Below, in pieces: positions 11,713-23,194 of a DNA stretch of 64,000 bases. Location: NCBI GenBank assembly GCA_963691705.1, contig OY829538.1, positions 17,386,443 to 17,450,442 of the forward strand. Reading direction: 5' to 3'. The translations under genes and the position numbers were made by a program. The DNA comes from Viola odorata (lineage: Eukaryota > Streptophyta > Magnoliopsida > Malpighiales > Violaceae). Each line of letters starts with the position of its first letter. Positions within the stretch are counted from its first letter, which is position 1. Below the pieces are notes generated by a model. The model was not told the DNA's origin. It saw nothing but the letters and a program-made list of their open reading frames with translations, and did no database searches.

Positions 11713-12699
11713 GATACCATCCGAAATAATTCGGTATTTGGTATACCGAAATAATTCGGTATTTGGTATACCGAAATAATTCGGTATTTGGTATACCGAA
11801 TTACCAAAAAATCCTACCGTACCATACCGAACTATATTTCGGTACCGTATCGAAATACCGAAATACCGTTCGGTACGATATTTCGGTATACCGAAAATAC
11901 CAAAATTAAGTATCTTAATTTCTCCAGCACCAACAAACAATTAAATATACACCGATGCAACAAACAATTAAATATATATAGAAGAAACAATCTACAAAAA
12001 ATGAATTGGAAAAGTAAAATTAACAAGAGATTGGAAAAGAGATGAGCATGATGCAAGACCAAATTGACATCCAACAAAATTAAACAAAAATCCATACATC
12101 AAATAATTATACATGTTTACTAAAATTTAGACAACATACCAATAACCAAATTGACAGTATTGAAATTGAAATTGATGCTTATGAAATTAGGGCAGGAAGC
12201 ATATGAAATTAGGGCAGCGGCTTCAGTGGTGGTGGTTGTTGTTGTTGCAGGTGTCGACAGTGGTGGTGGGTCTGATGGCTGAGGCAGATCTGGTGCTGTG
12301 GAATTTGAAGGAACAACTGTCGAGTGGTGGTGGTCGCTGGTGGTGATGGCCTAGGCAGATCTGGTGGTTGTTGTTGTTGCTGTTGTCGGTCGTGGTGTGG
12401 CCGCGGTGTTGTCGGAAGAAAAAGAGTGAAGAAAAAAACGAAGGAGAGAAAAGAAAGAAAAATACAGAGAAGAAAGAAAGAAAGAGGCGGAGATAAAATG
12501 AAAAGAAAAGAAAGAGGCAGACATAAAATGAAAAGAAAAAACCCAGCCCACCCAAGCCCATATTTCCTTTAGGCAATTCGGTATTTCGGCAATACGGTAC
12601 GGTCATACTAAAATACCGAATTGTGTAAAAAAATACCGTCCAAATTTGCGTTCGGACAGTATGGTAATTCGGTATTCGGTATTTCGGTGTGCAGCCCTA
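11713..12699. mobile_element. hAT-like insert in the MULE transposase gene
   Basis: The right end, read inward, is TAGGGCTGCACACCGAAATACC, a typical plant hAT-like terminus. The left end is degenerate. Flanks CCTATATC (11705-11712) and CCTATGTT (12700-12707) match at six of eight positions. It is full of CGGTAT/ATACCG inverted blocks. The middle has GGTGGT- and GAAAGA-rich low-complexity sequence without a gene I can recognise. Confidence 0.65.
11721..11795 (+). repeat. 25-bp tandem repeat, three copies
   Basis: Three perfect copies of a 25-bp unit start at 11721, 11746 and 11771. The unit holds the self-complementary CCGAAATAATTCGG and the palindrome GGTATACC across junctions, so the array can fold in many ways. 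Confidence 0.92.
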
Positions 12700-14275
12700 C
12701 CTATGTTAGGTAATTCATGGCTGTATTTTTTGGAATGCTTATTTTTTTCAATTCAAATACTTAATGACTGTATTTATTCACTTGTATGTGTTTATAGACT
12801 GGCAAGGAGGAAGCCAATTCTTACTTGTCTAGAGGTTATTAGGAGATTGCTGATGAAAAAGTTCTACATAAAGTACCAAGGGATGTTGTTATATGAAGGG
12901 ACAATCTGTCCAAGATGGTTCAATAGGCTAGAAAAATGTATTCAAGATTATCAGTCATACATTGTGTACCCTCATTCCCAGTCGCAAAAGTTTGAAGTAG
13001 AGTACATAAATGGAGAGGAGCATTTGTGACTTGCAAGAGAAGACCTGTAGTTGCAAGAGATGAGACATTGCAGGATTACCTTGAAGGCATGCCTCAACTG
13101 CATATATGTTTATAAGGAAGAATCCTCATGACTATGTTCATGTGGCTTATAAGAAGACCACATTTCTAGACTCATACAAAGATGGAATTATGTCAGTCCC
13201 TGATCAAAGTGAGTGGCCTGTGGTTGAAGGGTGTTATGAGATGAGGCCTTCTGAACGTATGACACAGAGTGGTAGACCAAGGCTTAAGAGAAGGAGGGAG
13301 GCTGGAGAGGCAAGTCCACCCAACCCAGCTAGGTTGAGGAGGGATGGGTTGGTGATGACATGCAGAAATTGCAGAGGAAAGGGACATAATATAAGGACTT
13401 GTCCTCAACCTATGAGGGTTGACATACCACCCTTGAGGAGGAAAAAGAAACAAGCACCCGCGTCAACCCCAGCTCCAAGTACTGAGGAAGTTGCAGCACC
13501 AGCTCCAAGTACTGAGGTTGATGCTCTTACATTATGTGCATTCAAATTTAATATGTAAATATGCCCTCATTGTGCTTTCTGTGTGTTATTAGGATAATGG
13601 TGACCAAGGACTACCTAACCCAACCAGATTGCGGAGGGCTAGGAGGGTGATGACGTGCATTAATTGCAGAGTAAGGGGATATAATAGAGCCACTTATCCT
13701 CAGTCTATGAGGGCTGACATACCACCACCGACGAAGAGAAATAAACAAGCACCAACCCCAAGTACATCTGTTGGTGAACCTGCAACACCAACTCCAATTA
13801 CTGAGGAAGTTGTGCCTCAGGTGTATGTTATTAAATTAGGAAGATGTAAATTTTGTGGATTTAGATTTTTGAAATGATATGGTTGTTATGTTGTGGTTTA
13901 TATTGTTGTTATTAGGGTAATAATGATGGTGCTGAAATGCCTACTCCACGTGCACTTGAAATGCCTACTCCATGTGCACCTGAAAAGCCTACTCCACCAG
14001 CACCTGAAGAGCCTACTCCATGTGCACCTGAAATGCCTACTCCCACGACACCTGAAATGCCTACTCTAATAGCGCAACCAATACCTTCTTCGACGCGAAG
14101 TGCTATAGGGACAACAACCAGCAAGCCTAAGAAGAAAAGGATATGGAGACCAACAGGATCTAGTGGCAGCTTCCTCCCTCCAAGACCAACTACCAGATCA
14201 ACTATAATAACTGATGCACCTAGGGAAAATCCTGTGTCAAAGAATCATATTCCAATGAGGAAATGGATCCCTTGA

Positions 14276-14735
14276 TGGCTGAATTGTGCTTAAAACTTTT
14301 TGTGTATTTGCTTGGAATGGTCTATTTTGGATGTGTTTTGAAGATATGGAACAACATAGTGCATATTTTGGTTTTGCGTATATATGTGGCTAGTGTGAAA
14401 CTTTTGCGCATAATGTATGACACATATTTTGGGGCATAGTGATTATTTTGGTTTTACACTTTTTGTTCAAATGATGTTTATTCTATTTTGTTCAAAACAT
14501 ATGTGGTTGGTTTGAAACCATTTGTTCAGAAATATATATGGAGTACATTTGGAATTCTTGGTTCTAACTTCATTTATATCCCTTAATTGGCATCCAAAAA
14601 ACATACAAACTGTCCTATTCAGTTCTAACCAAGGACTTTCAATAAAACATCAACCAAAAATCAGCAACATAACCACACTAAAACTTCAATTCCACCAAAA
14701 AAAACCAAAACATCAAGTTCTGCATATAACATAAT
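14276..14735. other. Gap between converging MULE genes
   Basis: T-rich on the left and A-rich on the right, as expected for the 3' regions of two genes that converge here. No further gene seen. Confidence 0.5.
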
Positions 14736-15278
14736 TTAAAGCCCATATTGGGCATCATAAATCAACATAAAAATATAAATCTTCATCACTGAATCCTTCA
14801 CTTCTCCATGTTCTGCATGTCCTTCACTTCTCCCGTTGCTTGAATCGATCAACGAACCCCCCTTGCTTGAATCCTGACCATCTTCATCAGCAGGAGACTT
14901 GTCCCTCTTCCTCTTCCTCACCGGCAAGTCCTTCACCTCTCCATGGTAGTTATCAACAGCATCTAGAGCCTTCTGCGCCATAGATAGCTCCATATCTGTT
15001 ATGCCCTGCCACTATTCCAACAAGGTTATCGCTGCCTTAATGCTGCCCAGGACTTTGCCAAGATGCTCCTGATAATCCCTCACTGCCTTCGTGGAGAACC
15101 AATTCTGCATCCTAGCCTATTCCTGCAAGAAAAAAAGTTGATGGTTTCTAAGTCGCTTGAGGTCTTCTTCCACGTGCCTCTTCTTGAAATGACAGATGGT
15201 CCCTGCCTTACCGAAGTTGTTGATGGCCATCAATGACTCCTCAATAAACTGCTCCTTAAGATTGGAGTTAATCATTTT
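14736..15278 (-). pseudogene. MULE accessory gene: small coiled-coil protein with basic motif
   Basis: Function unknown. Two exons on the minus strand: 15278 to about 15135 (starting MINSNLKEQFIEESLMAINN) and from about 15118 to 14736. CTTTTTTTCTTGCAG lies at the junction as an acceptor-like sequence. The second part (RMQNWFSTKAVRDYQEHLGK) is helical, then carries the basic stretch RKRKRDKSPADEDG, a likely nuclear localisation signal. A TAG after ITLLE (about 15012) interrupts the frame. The protein would be about 170 residues. It is divergent to the transposase gene and in line with the GRF gene, as expected of an element-encoded helper. I do not recognise a family. Confidence 0.5.
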
Positions 15279-15644
15279 ACCAGAGCAAGAGAATAAACAA
15301 GACAGAGCAAGAGAATAAGGGAATGAAAGAAAATAAAATAGGTGAGCAATATCTAGTGTAATACACAATTTATAGGCGTAAGAAGTGACTCTTGCCATTC
15401 AACAGACTTGCCTTTTCGGTTTCTGTTATTGGTTTTCCAACGTTTGGATTCCCACCATTTGGTTCTCCAAGTAAAATCAACTGCAAAATCAACTGCCTTT
15501 TTATTTTATCCTCGCTACTTGAGATAAACATCGATATTTATGGAAAATGCTCAATATAAACAACAAAATAACTTTCAAATTACAGAGATAAAAAAACCCT
15601 AACATTTATAATGAAATTCGAAACCAAAATATTTTAATCCATTC

Positions 15645-16084
15645 TCAAACCCTAAAAATTACAGTGATAATCAAGAGAAAAAGGAGAAGGATGGCAATAT
15701 AAAGGACTACAAATGAACAATGATACCCCTTCACATGCGCTTCTGGTTTGCGAGATATGGCCGCAATGTACTTCTTCAATTCCCAGTGAGTAACATAGCT
15801 TTCTTCCTTCACAGCGTCGATAATATCATCCTTCAGAGCAACCATTCATTATTTTCTTCCCGACGCACCTCAGACACAGATACGCCTTGTGGGTTGCACC
15901 ATGACCAAAACTCACACTCTTCATTCCCGCATTTATAATACAATCTACCTGGGTTAGAAATTGATTCTGATATCTTCACAATAGCTCTCACCCCATACTT
16001 GCACGCTCTGTTCTTGTATCGTGGGTACGATGCTGCACCATTACCAACGGATGACGTTATTGACCGACTGCTTGAACAATCCAT
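15645..16084 (-). pseudogene. MULE accessory gene: GRF zinc-finger protein with C-terminal membrane segment
   Basis: The first part (16084-15836) encodes a GRF-type zinc finger: CKYGVRAIVKISES, NPGRLYYKC, then CEFWSWCNPQG. This finger binds nucleic acid in topoisomerase III and APE2 and is also found in plant transposon-linked proteins. A one-base frameshift follows NEWLL near 15840. The next frame (to 15645) reads LKDDIIDAVKEES, a helical stretch and a hydrophobic segment (FVVLYIAILLLFLLIITVIF) that should span a membrane, then a stop. Finger, coil and membrane tail in this order are common in plant proteins linked to MULEs. Start: ATG at 16084, about 290 bp inside the right terminal repeat. 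Confidence 0.75.
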
Positions 16085-16374
16085 GGCGGTCGCAGGTGTA
16101 GAGGAACCGCAATCAACGTAGCGACCGTTGAAGCAGACGGACGCTGGAACCTGGAGTGCTTATTTTCTAGGGTTCTTACTTTTTTCCCACACGATTTTGA
16201 TTTTCGGGTTTTATGTCTGTATAATTGTTTTAATTTCAGTCAATATAACATGTGTAAATAAAAGAAAAGGAAAAAAAATATTAATTTTAAAAATATAAAA
16301 AAGACTCCCGCCAATCAATTTCCATTTCTACCCAATTTTATTTCATTTCCTTTTTTTCAGTTTTTTTTCCCTCC

Positions 16375-16547
16375 AGGTCATGGACACCTGCTGCAGAGGG
16401 TCAAAACCAACGGAATTGTGGTTTATTTAATGGAGGGGGTCATCTTAGCAACGGAGATGAGTACAGGGGGGTCTGGCAAAACTTTTAAAGGATAGGGGCT
16501 AAACGCGTTTTGGTCTATAGTATAGGGAGCCTTTGTACTATTACCCC
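16375..16547 (-). repeat. MULE right terminal inverted repeat
   Basis: Inverted copy of 8568-8740; ends ...ACTATTACCCC next to the target duplication. Confidence 0.92.
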
Positions 16548-16849
16548 TAGTTTAATTTTAGTTCATTCGGAAAAAATTACGTGTAATTTTTCACAAAATT
16601 TCTTTGATGATGTAAGTGAGCAAGAAATTTAAAGACTTTTTTTTTATCATAAGAAATTTAAAGACTTACCCCACCTAAGATTTTAAATAGTTTCATGGTG
16701 ATATTAAATTTTAAAAAAATATTGAGCACAATTTGAACAATAATTCCATAAATAAATGCTTGGAAAATATTACAACATTCGATAAAAGAGAAAATTCAAC
16801 TTACAACAATAATTATAAAATATTATTATGTATATCAACCATTTGATTT

Positions 16850-17530
16850 TTTTTACCTATATTAATTTTATTAAATAAAGAAACTAAATTAGAAGCAAAA
16901 AAGAGAAGACGTGATTAACATATTCATTCTATTTATTAAAAAAATTATAATCCACATAAATCTTATTAAATAAAAAAATTGGATTAGAAAAAAAGACATT
17001 ATTGAAGTAAGATGACCCGCGTGAACGTTATAAAATAAAATAAGTAAATCATAAGGTAAAAAGAAAAGAATAATAATTTTAAAATGTAGATGATGATTGT
17101 AATTGAAAGAAATGACTTAAAGTTGTCAATATATAAGTTTATGATATATATCGGCCACTTGAACTTGGATGAATCACATTAAGTTTATAAATAAAGAAAT
17201 TGAATTAGAAATTAAAATGAAAAGGCACGGCTAGTATATTCGTTCCATTCATTTGAAGTTTGCTAATCCGCATAAATCTTATTAAATAAAAGAAGTGAAT
17301 TAGAAAGTAAAAACAGAAGACCTGATTGAAGCAGGCTGACTTGCATGAACATTATTAAATAAAATAAATGAATAAGAAGGTAAAAAAGAGAGATTTAATT
17401 AGAATATTCGTTGCATTTATTTGAAGTTGGATGACTTGCATAAACCTAAAAAAAATATTTTAATTAGAAGGCAAAAAAAACAAACCAGGTAGAAGTTGGT
17501 TGACCCGCTTTTATATTGCAAGAAAAATTA
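16850..17530 (+). repeat. Degenerate direct repeats, AT-rich
   Basis: Several diverged copies of a block of roughly 100-130 bp recur, each with TTATTAAATAAA, then GAATTAGAAG and AAAAAAGAGA, then a GTTGGATGACTTGCATAAAC-like end (near 16995, 17330 and 17430). Probably an old tandem array. No gene seen through 18041. Confidence 0.5.
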
Positions 17531-18041
17531 ATTGACATTTTTATTTTTTTCTGAATTTTTTATATTCTTTTTTGGATTTTTTATATTCTTTTTTTTCTTT
17601 TTTACGTATCATATATATTTACATAATATTAAAAAATTAAAAAAATTAAATGTAGATATGATACATTTAAATAACAAACGCTAACTATATTTTTTAATTA
17701 AATTAGAAATTTAAAACATAAAAGGTAGCGCTAGTAGAAAAACTAGCATGTATATATGATAATGAAAATATGAATAGAAACCAAACCGTATTTATTTTCT
17801 TTTGTCGTTCTAATCCTCTCCCAAGCCAATCCTTTTCGTCTTTTTGTTGCGTGCTGCCCTCACAATCTTCACAACCAAACCTAGCCACCGCTCACTTATA
17901 ATCGGTCCACCAGCACCACCACTGTTAGAAGCAAATTCATATAAATTCAGAAATTTGGATACCTAACACTCCACCCCGAACTAAATTTGAAAAAATCGAG
18001 TCGGGGGATTCCCATTTATTAACTATGATCGAAAATTAATA

Positions 18042-18274
18042 CTCTCTCCTTCTCCAAAATAATGACGTTTACTATTCCGACACTTATTTAAAAATGGTCG
18101 GATGATTCACTATTTGACCCCAAAAAATTCCGTAATTTTTTTCGAACTACGTTAATCCTTAACGTACTTCCTAGAAAAAATTAGGAGCAAAATTGTCTCA
18201 AATAGTGTGTCATCTGGCCGCCTTAAGATGCGTGCCGGAATAGTAAACGTCATTTTTTTTTAGGAAGGAGGGAG
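18042..18274. mobile_element. Stowaway MITE 1
   Basis: 233 bp flanked by TA on each side, starting CTCTCTCCTTCTCC and ending GGAAGGAGGGAG. The subterminal AATGACGTTTACTATTCC is repeated inverted near the right end. Ends and TA target are those of Stowaway MITEs, which are moved by mariner-type transposases. It is a relative of the copy at 60046-60277. Confidence 0.9.
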
Positions 18275-18472
18275 TATTATTTTTTTTAATCTAATGACAA
18301 AATAAGCGTAATTCGAACACCCCTATTTATGTTCATGAAAATATAGTACGAATGAAATAAATATAAATACGTGGTTTGTTTTTTTATTTGTCTAAAAAAA
18401 AGTTTTTTATTTTATTTTTTTCTGCTGGAATTTATTCGGAAACCCAGTTGACACGACATGTGTCATGCCTAA

Positions 18473-18979
18473 GTGCCCCTTTGGCATTCAAGGTTGGGTT
18501 GGAAGAAGTGCTTCCCCAACCTTGAAAGGAGCAATTGGTGTTTGGTAACACCAATGCTCACTGGGCTTCTCAAGAAGCCCAGTTCCAATCAAGGGACAAA
18601 CGCAAGCTGCACGGGCTGGAGCAAATTGCTCCAGTGCAGTTGCGTTTCAACTTTTTTCCTTTTTTTTTTTTTTTTTCATTTCAATTTCATTTTTTTACTT
18701 TATATAATAGAACAAAATAAATTAAAAACTACCACAATAAAATTTCCATCTCATGATAAGTAATTCTAGATCCACTTTTCCTATTTTTATTAAATTTTTA
18801 AAAATGGGTTTTATGCCCTTTATGGTCATTTTACATTCCAACCATAGTTTTAACCGCAATTATTACCAAACACCATAAAACAACTTCTCGTTTCCCACCG
18901 TACTTTTCTAAAAGTACTTTCCACACAACACTTTTTCAGAATCACTTTTCCAACTAGAACCGGAACGCCAAACAGGCCT
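18473..18979. mobile_element. Tourist-like MITE of the Harbinger family
   Basis: 507 bp flanked by TAA on both sides. Read inward from the right it begins AGGCCTGTTTGGCGTTCC and stays similar for about 190 bp to the left end of the Harbinger element at 26693, including GTAAAATGACCATAAAG. So this is an internally deleted relative probably moved by that transposase. It contains two perfect hairpins, ACTGGGCTTCTCAAGAAGCC... near 18558 and GGAGCAAATTGCTCC near 18619, and an 18-T run. Confidence 0.85.
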
Positions 18980-20549
18980 TAAGTGTGGAATGATCTCTTT
19001 GGTTTGTTGGTTTTGGAGGAGGAAGGTGGGCCATTAGGGAAGTGAGTGGCGCCAGCTGGAGGTGTTGGCTTGGAAAAGGGAACGCCTTGGCGCCTTGTAG
19101 GGCGAGCCTGAGCCACACCGCCACCGCCCACGCACGCACTCACCACTACTTCCCCTCGATCCAACCAACCCCTAATTAACTTTTGTTTCGGACAGATGCA
19201 AACCATTGGTTCAAAAGAAAGGAAACCAAACAAATTTCTTTATTCTTTTCTTTACATTATTGATATATTGATATTTGGTATTTTTTTTATATAGAAAATC
19301 ATAAGCTTTGATAGTAGTCTTTTAATAAATAAATAAAGTATATTAATTGTTTAGTACCGTCAATAAATTTATAGTTTATTAGTTGTCTAATTAGTAATAA
19401 AAGTATTATAAAAATTCAGATTTAAGTTTAAATTTTAATTTCGAAAAAAATACTAATCTAGTAGGTACCATCTTTGTTGTATTTACTTAATTCATTTTTT
19501 TTATCAAATTTTACTCCCCTATTATGGATCTCCATTGCAGCTCAGTAATTAATTAATTTCTCATAAGATATGTATAATTATACCATTAGAGTAGGCTTAA
19601 GACACCGCAAAGTGCATAAGGTTTATTTTTTTATTTTTGTCGAATTTAAACGTTTGAATTTGTTTAATTTAGCCATCCCAGACCAAAATATATACCCGAC
19701 CAATTGAATCACTCAAAAAAATGTATCCAAGGAATCAAACCCCATGACTCCTGGGATTAGAGGAAGGAAAGAAATACACTGATTGAATGTCACCGGTTAA
19801 TATTTAGGGCATTGGGTCATGAGTTATGGGTAATGAGCTTGGTCCATAGTTTTGGGTTATTGGGTTATGGGTTGACCCATTTAGATATTTGTTGTTTGTT
19901 ATATATATTCTGCTCCATTGCAAAGAAAGGAATCGGAAAAATGAATTGATTTAATTGTTATTGTTATCTTCTTTTTATTTCTTTATTTAAAATGTTAAGA
20001 ATTACAGTATAAGGTTCAAGGGTTAAGTGAAATGTATTTGTTGGTAACGACAACCAGACATTGATTAAAAGGAGCAGGTTTGTACTGATTGTCAATTAGA
20101 GGCCAACTTGGCGGCGGTGTCATAATCAGCGAGATTCGCGTGGAATCTGGACCGTAGCTTTATAAAAGAGAGCCATGGTACACCGTTTGATTAAGATCAG
20201 TGAGCCACGTAACAACAACTAATTTTTAATCAAATTGAACAAACAAAACCTCACTCAAATTTGTCCTGAGGCACTGGTGCGAGTGCGACACCACGAGAGG
20301 GATGACATAGCCACGTACGAATTAGGACACGCGTGGACCCGTGGTGCAGGTGCAAAATTAGGTAGTGGGTATTATAAATAAATAAAATTTAAAAGATATC
20401 GTAGTAATTATTATAAATTCCAACAAACTAAGAATTTATTACAAATGGACCAAAAAAAATACAAATCATTACTATCACAATTGTTCGCGTCGCGTTTGCA
20501 TAATAACTTTATTATTGACATAATAAAACACCGCAAGTCATGTCTCATC
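18980..20549. other. AT-rich spacer, no gene seen
   Basis: No exon or repeat boundary could be supported. Around 19810-19885 there is a short run of GGGTTAT/GGGTCAT repeats. A strong TATA-like CTTTATAAAAGAG lies at 20158-20170, but no coding sequence follows it. Confidence 0.5.
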
Positions 20550-21110
20550 TAGGGGTGTAATCGGTCCGGTTCGGTCTGGTTTTGGGCTTAGAATCGGACT
20601 GAACCGGAAATTTCTGGTTCTATCCGGCTTGGAACCGGACTGAACCGGACAGTTCGGTCCGGTTTCGATTTTTTATTATTTTTTAATATAATTAATTAAA
20701 AAATATATTATACAATTTCTCCTAAAATTAACATAAAATATTAGCAAAAATAAAAAATAATTGTTCAAAAAGTTCAAAAAATTATTAGCTAACTATTATT
20801 ATAAACAAATAATTAAAAAATAAAACACAAAAATAAAGAAATGGGCTAGACAACCCAGGCTAGAAAATGAAAAAAAATAATTGACGGAAGGGGGAGGGGA
20901 AGGGGATTCGAACCCCCTCCCTTTAGCTTAGTACCGAAATTTTTAACCACTGAAGCAAAGGAAACTTTTGATAAATATATATATATACCGGTTCTTCCGG
21001 TTCTACGGTTCAGTTTACGGATTTTGGTAGGAGTAGAACCGTACTGAACCGGAAATTTTCAGTTCGGTCCGGTTCGGTTTCCGGTTCAGTCCGGTTTTCT
21101 TACACCCCTA
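20550..21110. mobile_element. hAT-like MITE
   Basis: 561 bp starting TAGGGGTGTAATCGGTCC and ending in inverted CTTACACCCCTA. Flanks GTCTCATC (20542-20549) and ATCTCATC (21111-21118) match at seven of eight positions, the 8-bp duplication expected for hAT. Both ends carry repeated CCGGTTC/GAACCGG blocks. No transposase. A tRNA-like sequence lies inside. Confidence 0.85.
20904..20958 (-). other. tRNA-like internal promoter (A and B boxes)
   Basis: On the minus strand TTGCTTCAGTGGTTA (20944-20958) resembles an RNA polymerase III A box, and GGTTCGAATCC (20904-20914) is a perfect B box, at tRNA-like spacing. The rest does not fold as a normal tRNA: the acceptor ends do not pair. It is probably a tRNA pseudogene or SINE head captured by the MITE. 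Confidence 0.5.
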
Positions 21111-21118
21111 ATCTCATC

Positions 21119-21382
21119 CACCTTAGCATGTGTTATTAGAGCCATGCAATTCAACGGGGTCAACCCTTCTTCCCCGCTGAACAAGTCATTAATGAAACGG
21201 CTCCCACACTACCACTTAGTGTAGCACCCAGACTCACATGTCTGTTGTGCTACCTTACGACTTAAGCCGACCTCAAACCCGAGATCGCACCTAAGTCGCG
21301 TACAACCGAACCAACAAGGATTACATGAATTTTAACATCCAAATAAACATATAGAAAGTAATCACATGCAATACTCTACATA
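21119..21382. other. Unassigned repeat-like DNA, left part
   Basis: Non-coding sequence interrupted by the solo LTR, continuing at 21883-22792. It has no recognisable motif. Confidence 0.4.
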
Positions 21383-21387
21383 AGAAC

Positions 21388-21877
21388 TGATAACTATTAA
21401 CATGACTCTAAGGGCATTTTTGTCCTTATACCCAGCGTCAAGGTTGGAGTACTGTAGCTCCCCTTGAGCGCCCGACACTGTAGCTACCGTCCCTCACCTA
21501 TCTAGGAGCTCTAGGATGGTCGACATTAGTGGGGTGGGGTTGGGGGGCTCATACGATATCCACGGCGTTATACCATCCCAGACCTTGCATGATGTCACGT
21601 GAAAGGACCTAGGCATTATCTTCCCTAGATAACGCCTACTCCCTATAGGTAACGCTCACGCTCTGCCTATAAATACCCCACCATTCGAAACAAAAGGTAA
21701 GCCTAAGATCGCTTGCTGAATCCCTGCCATTTTCAGTACTCATACTGACTTAAGCATCGGAGTGTCTACGCCGGAGACCCCCTCCGGCGCTTTGCAGGTA
21801 CATCGGAGGATCAGAGCACTAATCCCGACTGGCCGATTTCCTCCTTTACCCATCTCCAAGAACCCAGAATCTTATTA
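21388..21877 (+). mobile_element. Solo LTR, Tat-related family
   Basis: 490 bp starting TGATAACTATTAACATGACT, flanked by a perfect 5-bp duplication AGAAC (21383-21387 and 21878-21882). It is a diverged, opposite-strand relative of the Tat LTR at 29097. Shared blocks include CTAGGATGGTCGACAT, the TATA region GCCTATAAATACCCC (21665) and TTAAGCATCGGAGTGTCTAC. The last bases read TTA instead of the usual CA. A single LTR with one duplication shows loss of the element by LTR recombination. Confidence 0.9.
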
Positions 21878-21882
21878 AGAAC

Positions 21883-22792
21883 ATACAAGATTACAACCAT
21901 GAGTTCACCCGAGAACTTACATGCATAAGATAATTGAAGTCCAACATCTCATCATCCACACGAACTAATCGATATACCATATCATAACCAGTGTGACTTA
22001 CCAACCCAAGCACACCAAAATACCCTAGCTTATCCAGCTAGTCAAATGTACACAACAGTGTAATACCCTACAATAGTAGTCTATTAGTACGACGCCACAC
22101 TACTAGTAATCACATGATAGTAACACCACAAGAGGTACATCATGGTGGTAGGGCCCCAAAATACATATATAATGACTCCCAGATGCATAGTCAAGGAAAA
22201 GTATCCATAAGACGACATCCGTCCTAGCAGCAGAACCGATCCGGGGTTTCCTAACTCACTTATGTGGAGTCTTACGAGGAAGATGCCCGAACATGGGTCT
22301 CTTCATTACCTGAAAAAGAACAACAAATTTCACTATGAGGGGACTAGTGAGTAGAAAACTTATACCGACTTACTTACGCAAGATTTTATAATAGAACAAA
22401 ATTCACAAGTGTAATACAATATATATTTTTTCCACATTTCCCATTCCACTAGTTGACATAGTCGAATCAGAAAATACCGTCGCAAAAGTGAACGCAGGTT
22501 GGACTCTCCCACGTTATACAAACCTAGTCCACCTTTTCAACCAATCGTGGCTCATGACCTCCACGTTGTTGGTGACCCATAGGCCCTATTATAGCGATAG
22601 GTGGTTAGTATTTAAAACAACAAAATGTTTTTTAAAATCACGAATAAATCGCAACCATGAGATACAATCGGCCATTCACAACCACGATTACTAGCATAAT
22701 CAAATAATATATATAACAAGGAAATCATCATCCCATTTATTGCACCGTAGTACATTTCATTCCACCTGGTAACCAACAATTGACGATCCTAG
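21883..22792. other. Unassigned repeat-like DNA, right part
   Basis: Non-coding; it appears continuous with 46383 onward once the Athila element is removed. No gene seen. Possibly a decayed retroelement, but no LTR or protein motif was found. Confidence 0.4.
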
Positions 22793-23194
22793 TCAATTGA
22801 TTGAGCTTAAATTGTAGTTGTTTTTACTATTTATTTTCATGTAATTTAGATGGTGATTCTATTGATTAGAGATGAATTTCTCTACATTTGTAGAAAATAT
22901 CTCTAGAACAGAAAAAGTGAAAAAGGGGTAGAAAAGAGCAAAATCTGGACGAAGCTGCGCAAACACCTTTCTTGGTCAGTCTCTTGGCTAAGAACGATCC
23001 TTCTTGGCTGGCAGAGAGTCTCAATTCTCATGCACTACTTAATGATAATATTTCGAAGACAAGTGCGGTTGGGCTAGCTGGAGTGTCTCTAGGAGAGTTA
23101 GAGTCCTAGTTTTTTTCGACTTCATCAGTTAGACTTCTAATCGGAGAGAGAGTAGTGATTAAAATACAATTATTAATTAAACTATATTCATTAT

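Larger units (their letters stand above)
9465..14275 (+). pseudogene. MuDR-type transposase gene, decayed
   Basis: It would cut and join the MULE ends. The first open part (9465-11210) encodes an acidic N-terminal half, a Mutator DNA-binding domain (about residues 358-430, with LCKNECGWRIHASPS) and the start of the MULE catalytic domain with the first acidic residue in FIAIDGYHLKG. The frame is stopped by TAG at 11211, then continues (AVVDSECKDNWLWFLERL, LSDRQK). An intron follows whose donor reads AAAG|AT instead of AAG|GT, with acceptor at 11400. Exon 11401-11700 has HRYCVRHIWNNFK, a TAA at 11626 and NNLSESFNSY. After the hAT insert, exons continue from about 12797 (LARRKPILTCLE), through a degenerate SWIM region, to a CCHC knuckle (CRNCRGKGHNIRTC), a decayed second knuckle (about 13595) and a proline-rich tail ending at 14275. 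The start is uncertain because CAG precedes the ATG and an upstream exon is possible. Confidence 0.9.
8568..16547. mobile_element. Mutator-like element (MULE), complete ends
   Basis: The element begins GGGGTAATAGTACAAAGG at 8568 and ends in the inverted copy at 16547. Terminal inverted repeats run about 175 bp (8568-8740 and about 16375-16547) with few differences. A perfect 9-bp target duplication, TAGTTTAAT, flanks it at 8559-8567 and 16548-16556. Long terminal repeats and a 9-bp duplication are diagnostic of Mutator-like elements. Inside are a MuDR-type transposase gene on the plus strand and two accessory genes on the minus strand. A hAT-like insert (11713-12699) splits the transposase gene. 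Confidence 0.95.

Noticed and set aside
12223..12606. 127-residue minus-strand frame with a hydrophobic Phe-rich stretch
   Set aside because: Comes from GAAAGA low-complexity sequence inside a hAT-like insert.
20158..20280. Promoter of an unseen gene after CTTTATAAAAGAG
   Set aside because: No open frame, exon or repeat LTR follows; a TATA-like match alone is not enough.
20904..20958. A functional tRNA gene
   Set aside because: A and B boxes exist but acceptor and anticodon stems do not form.
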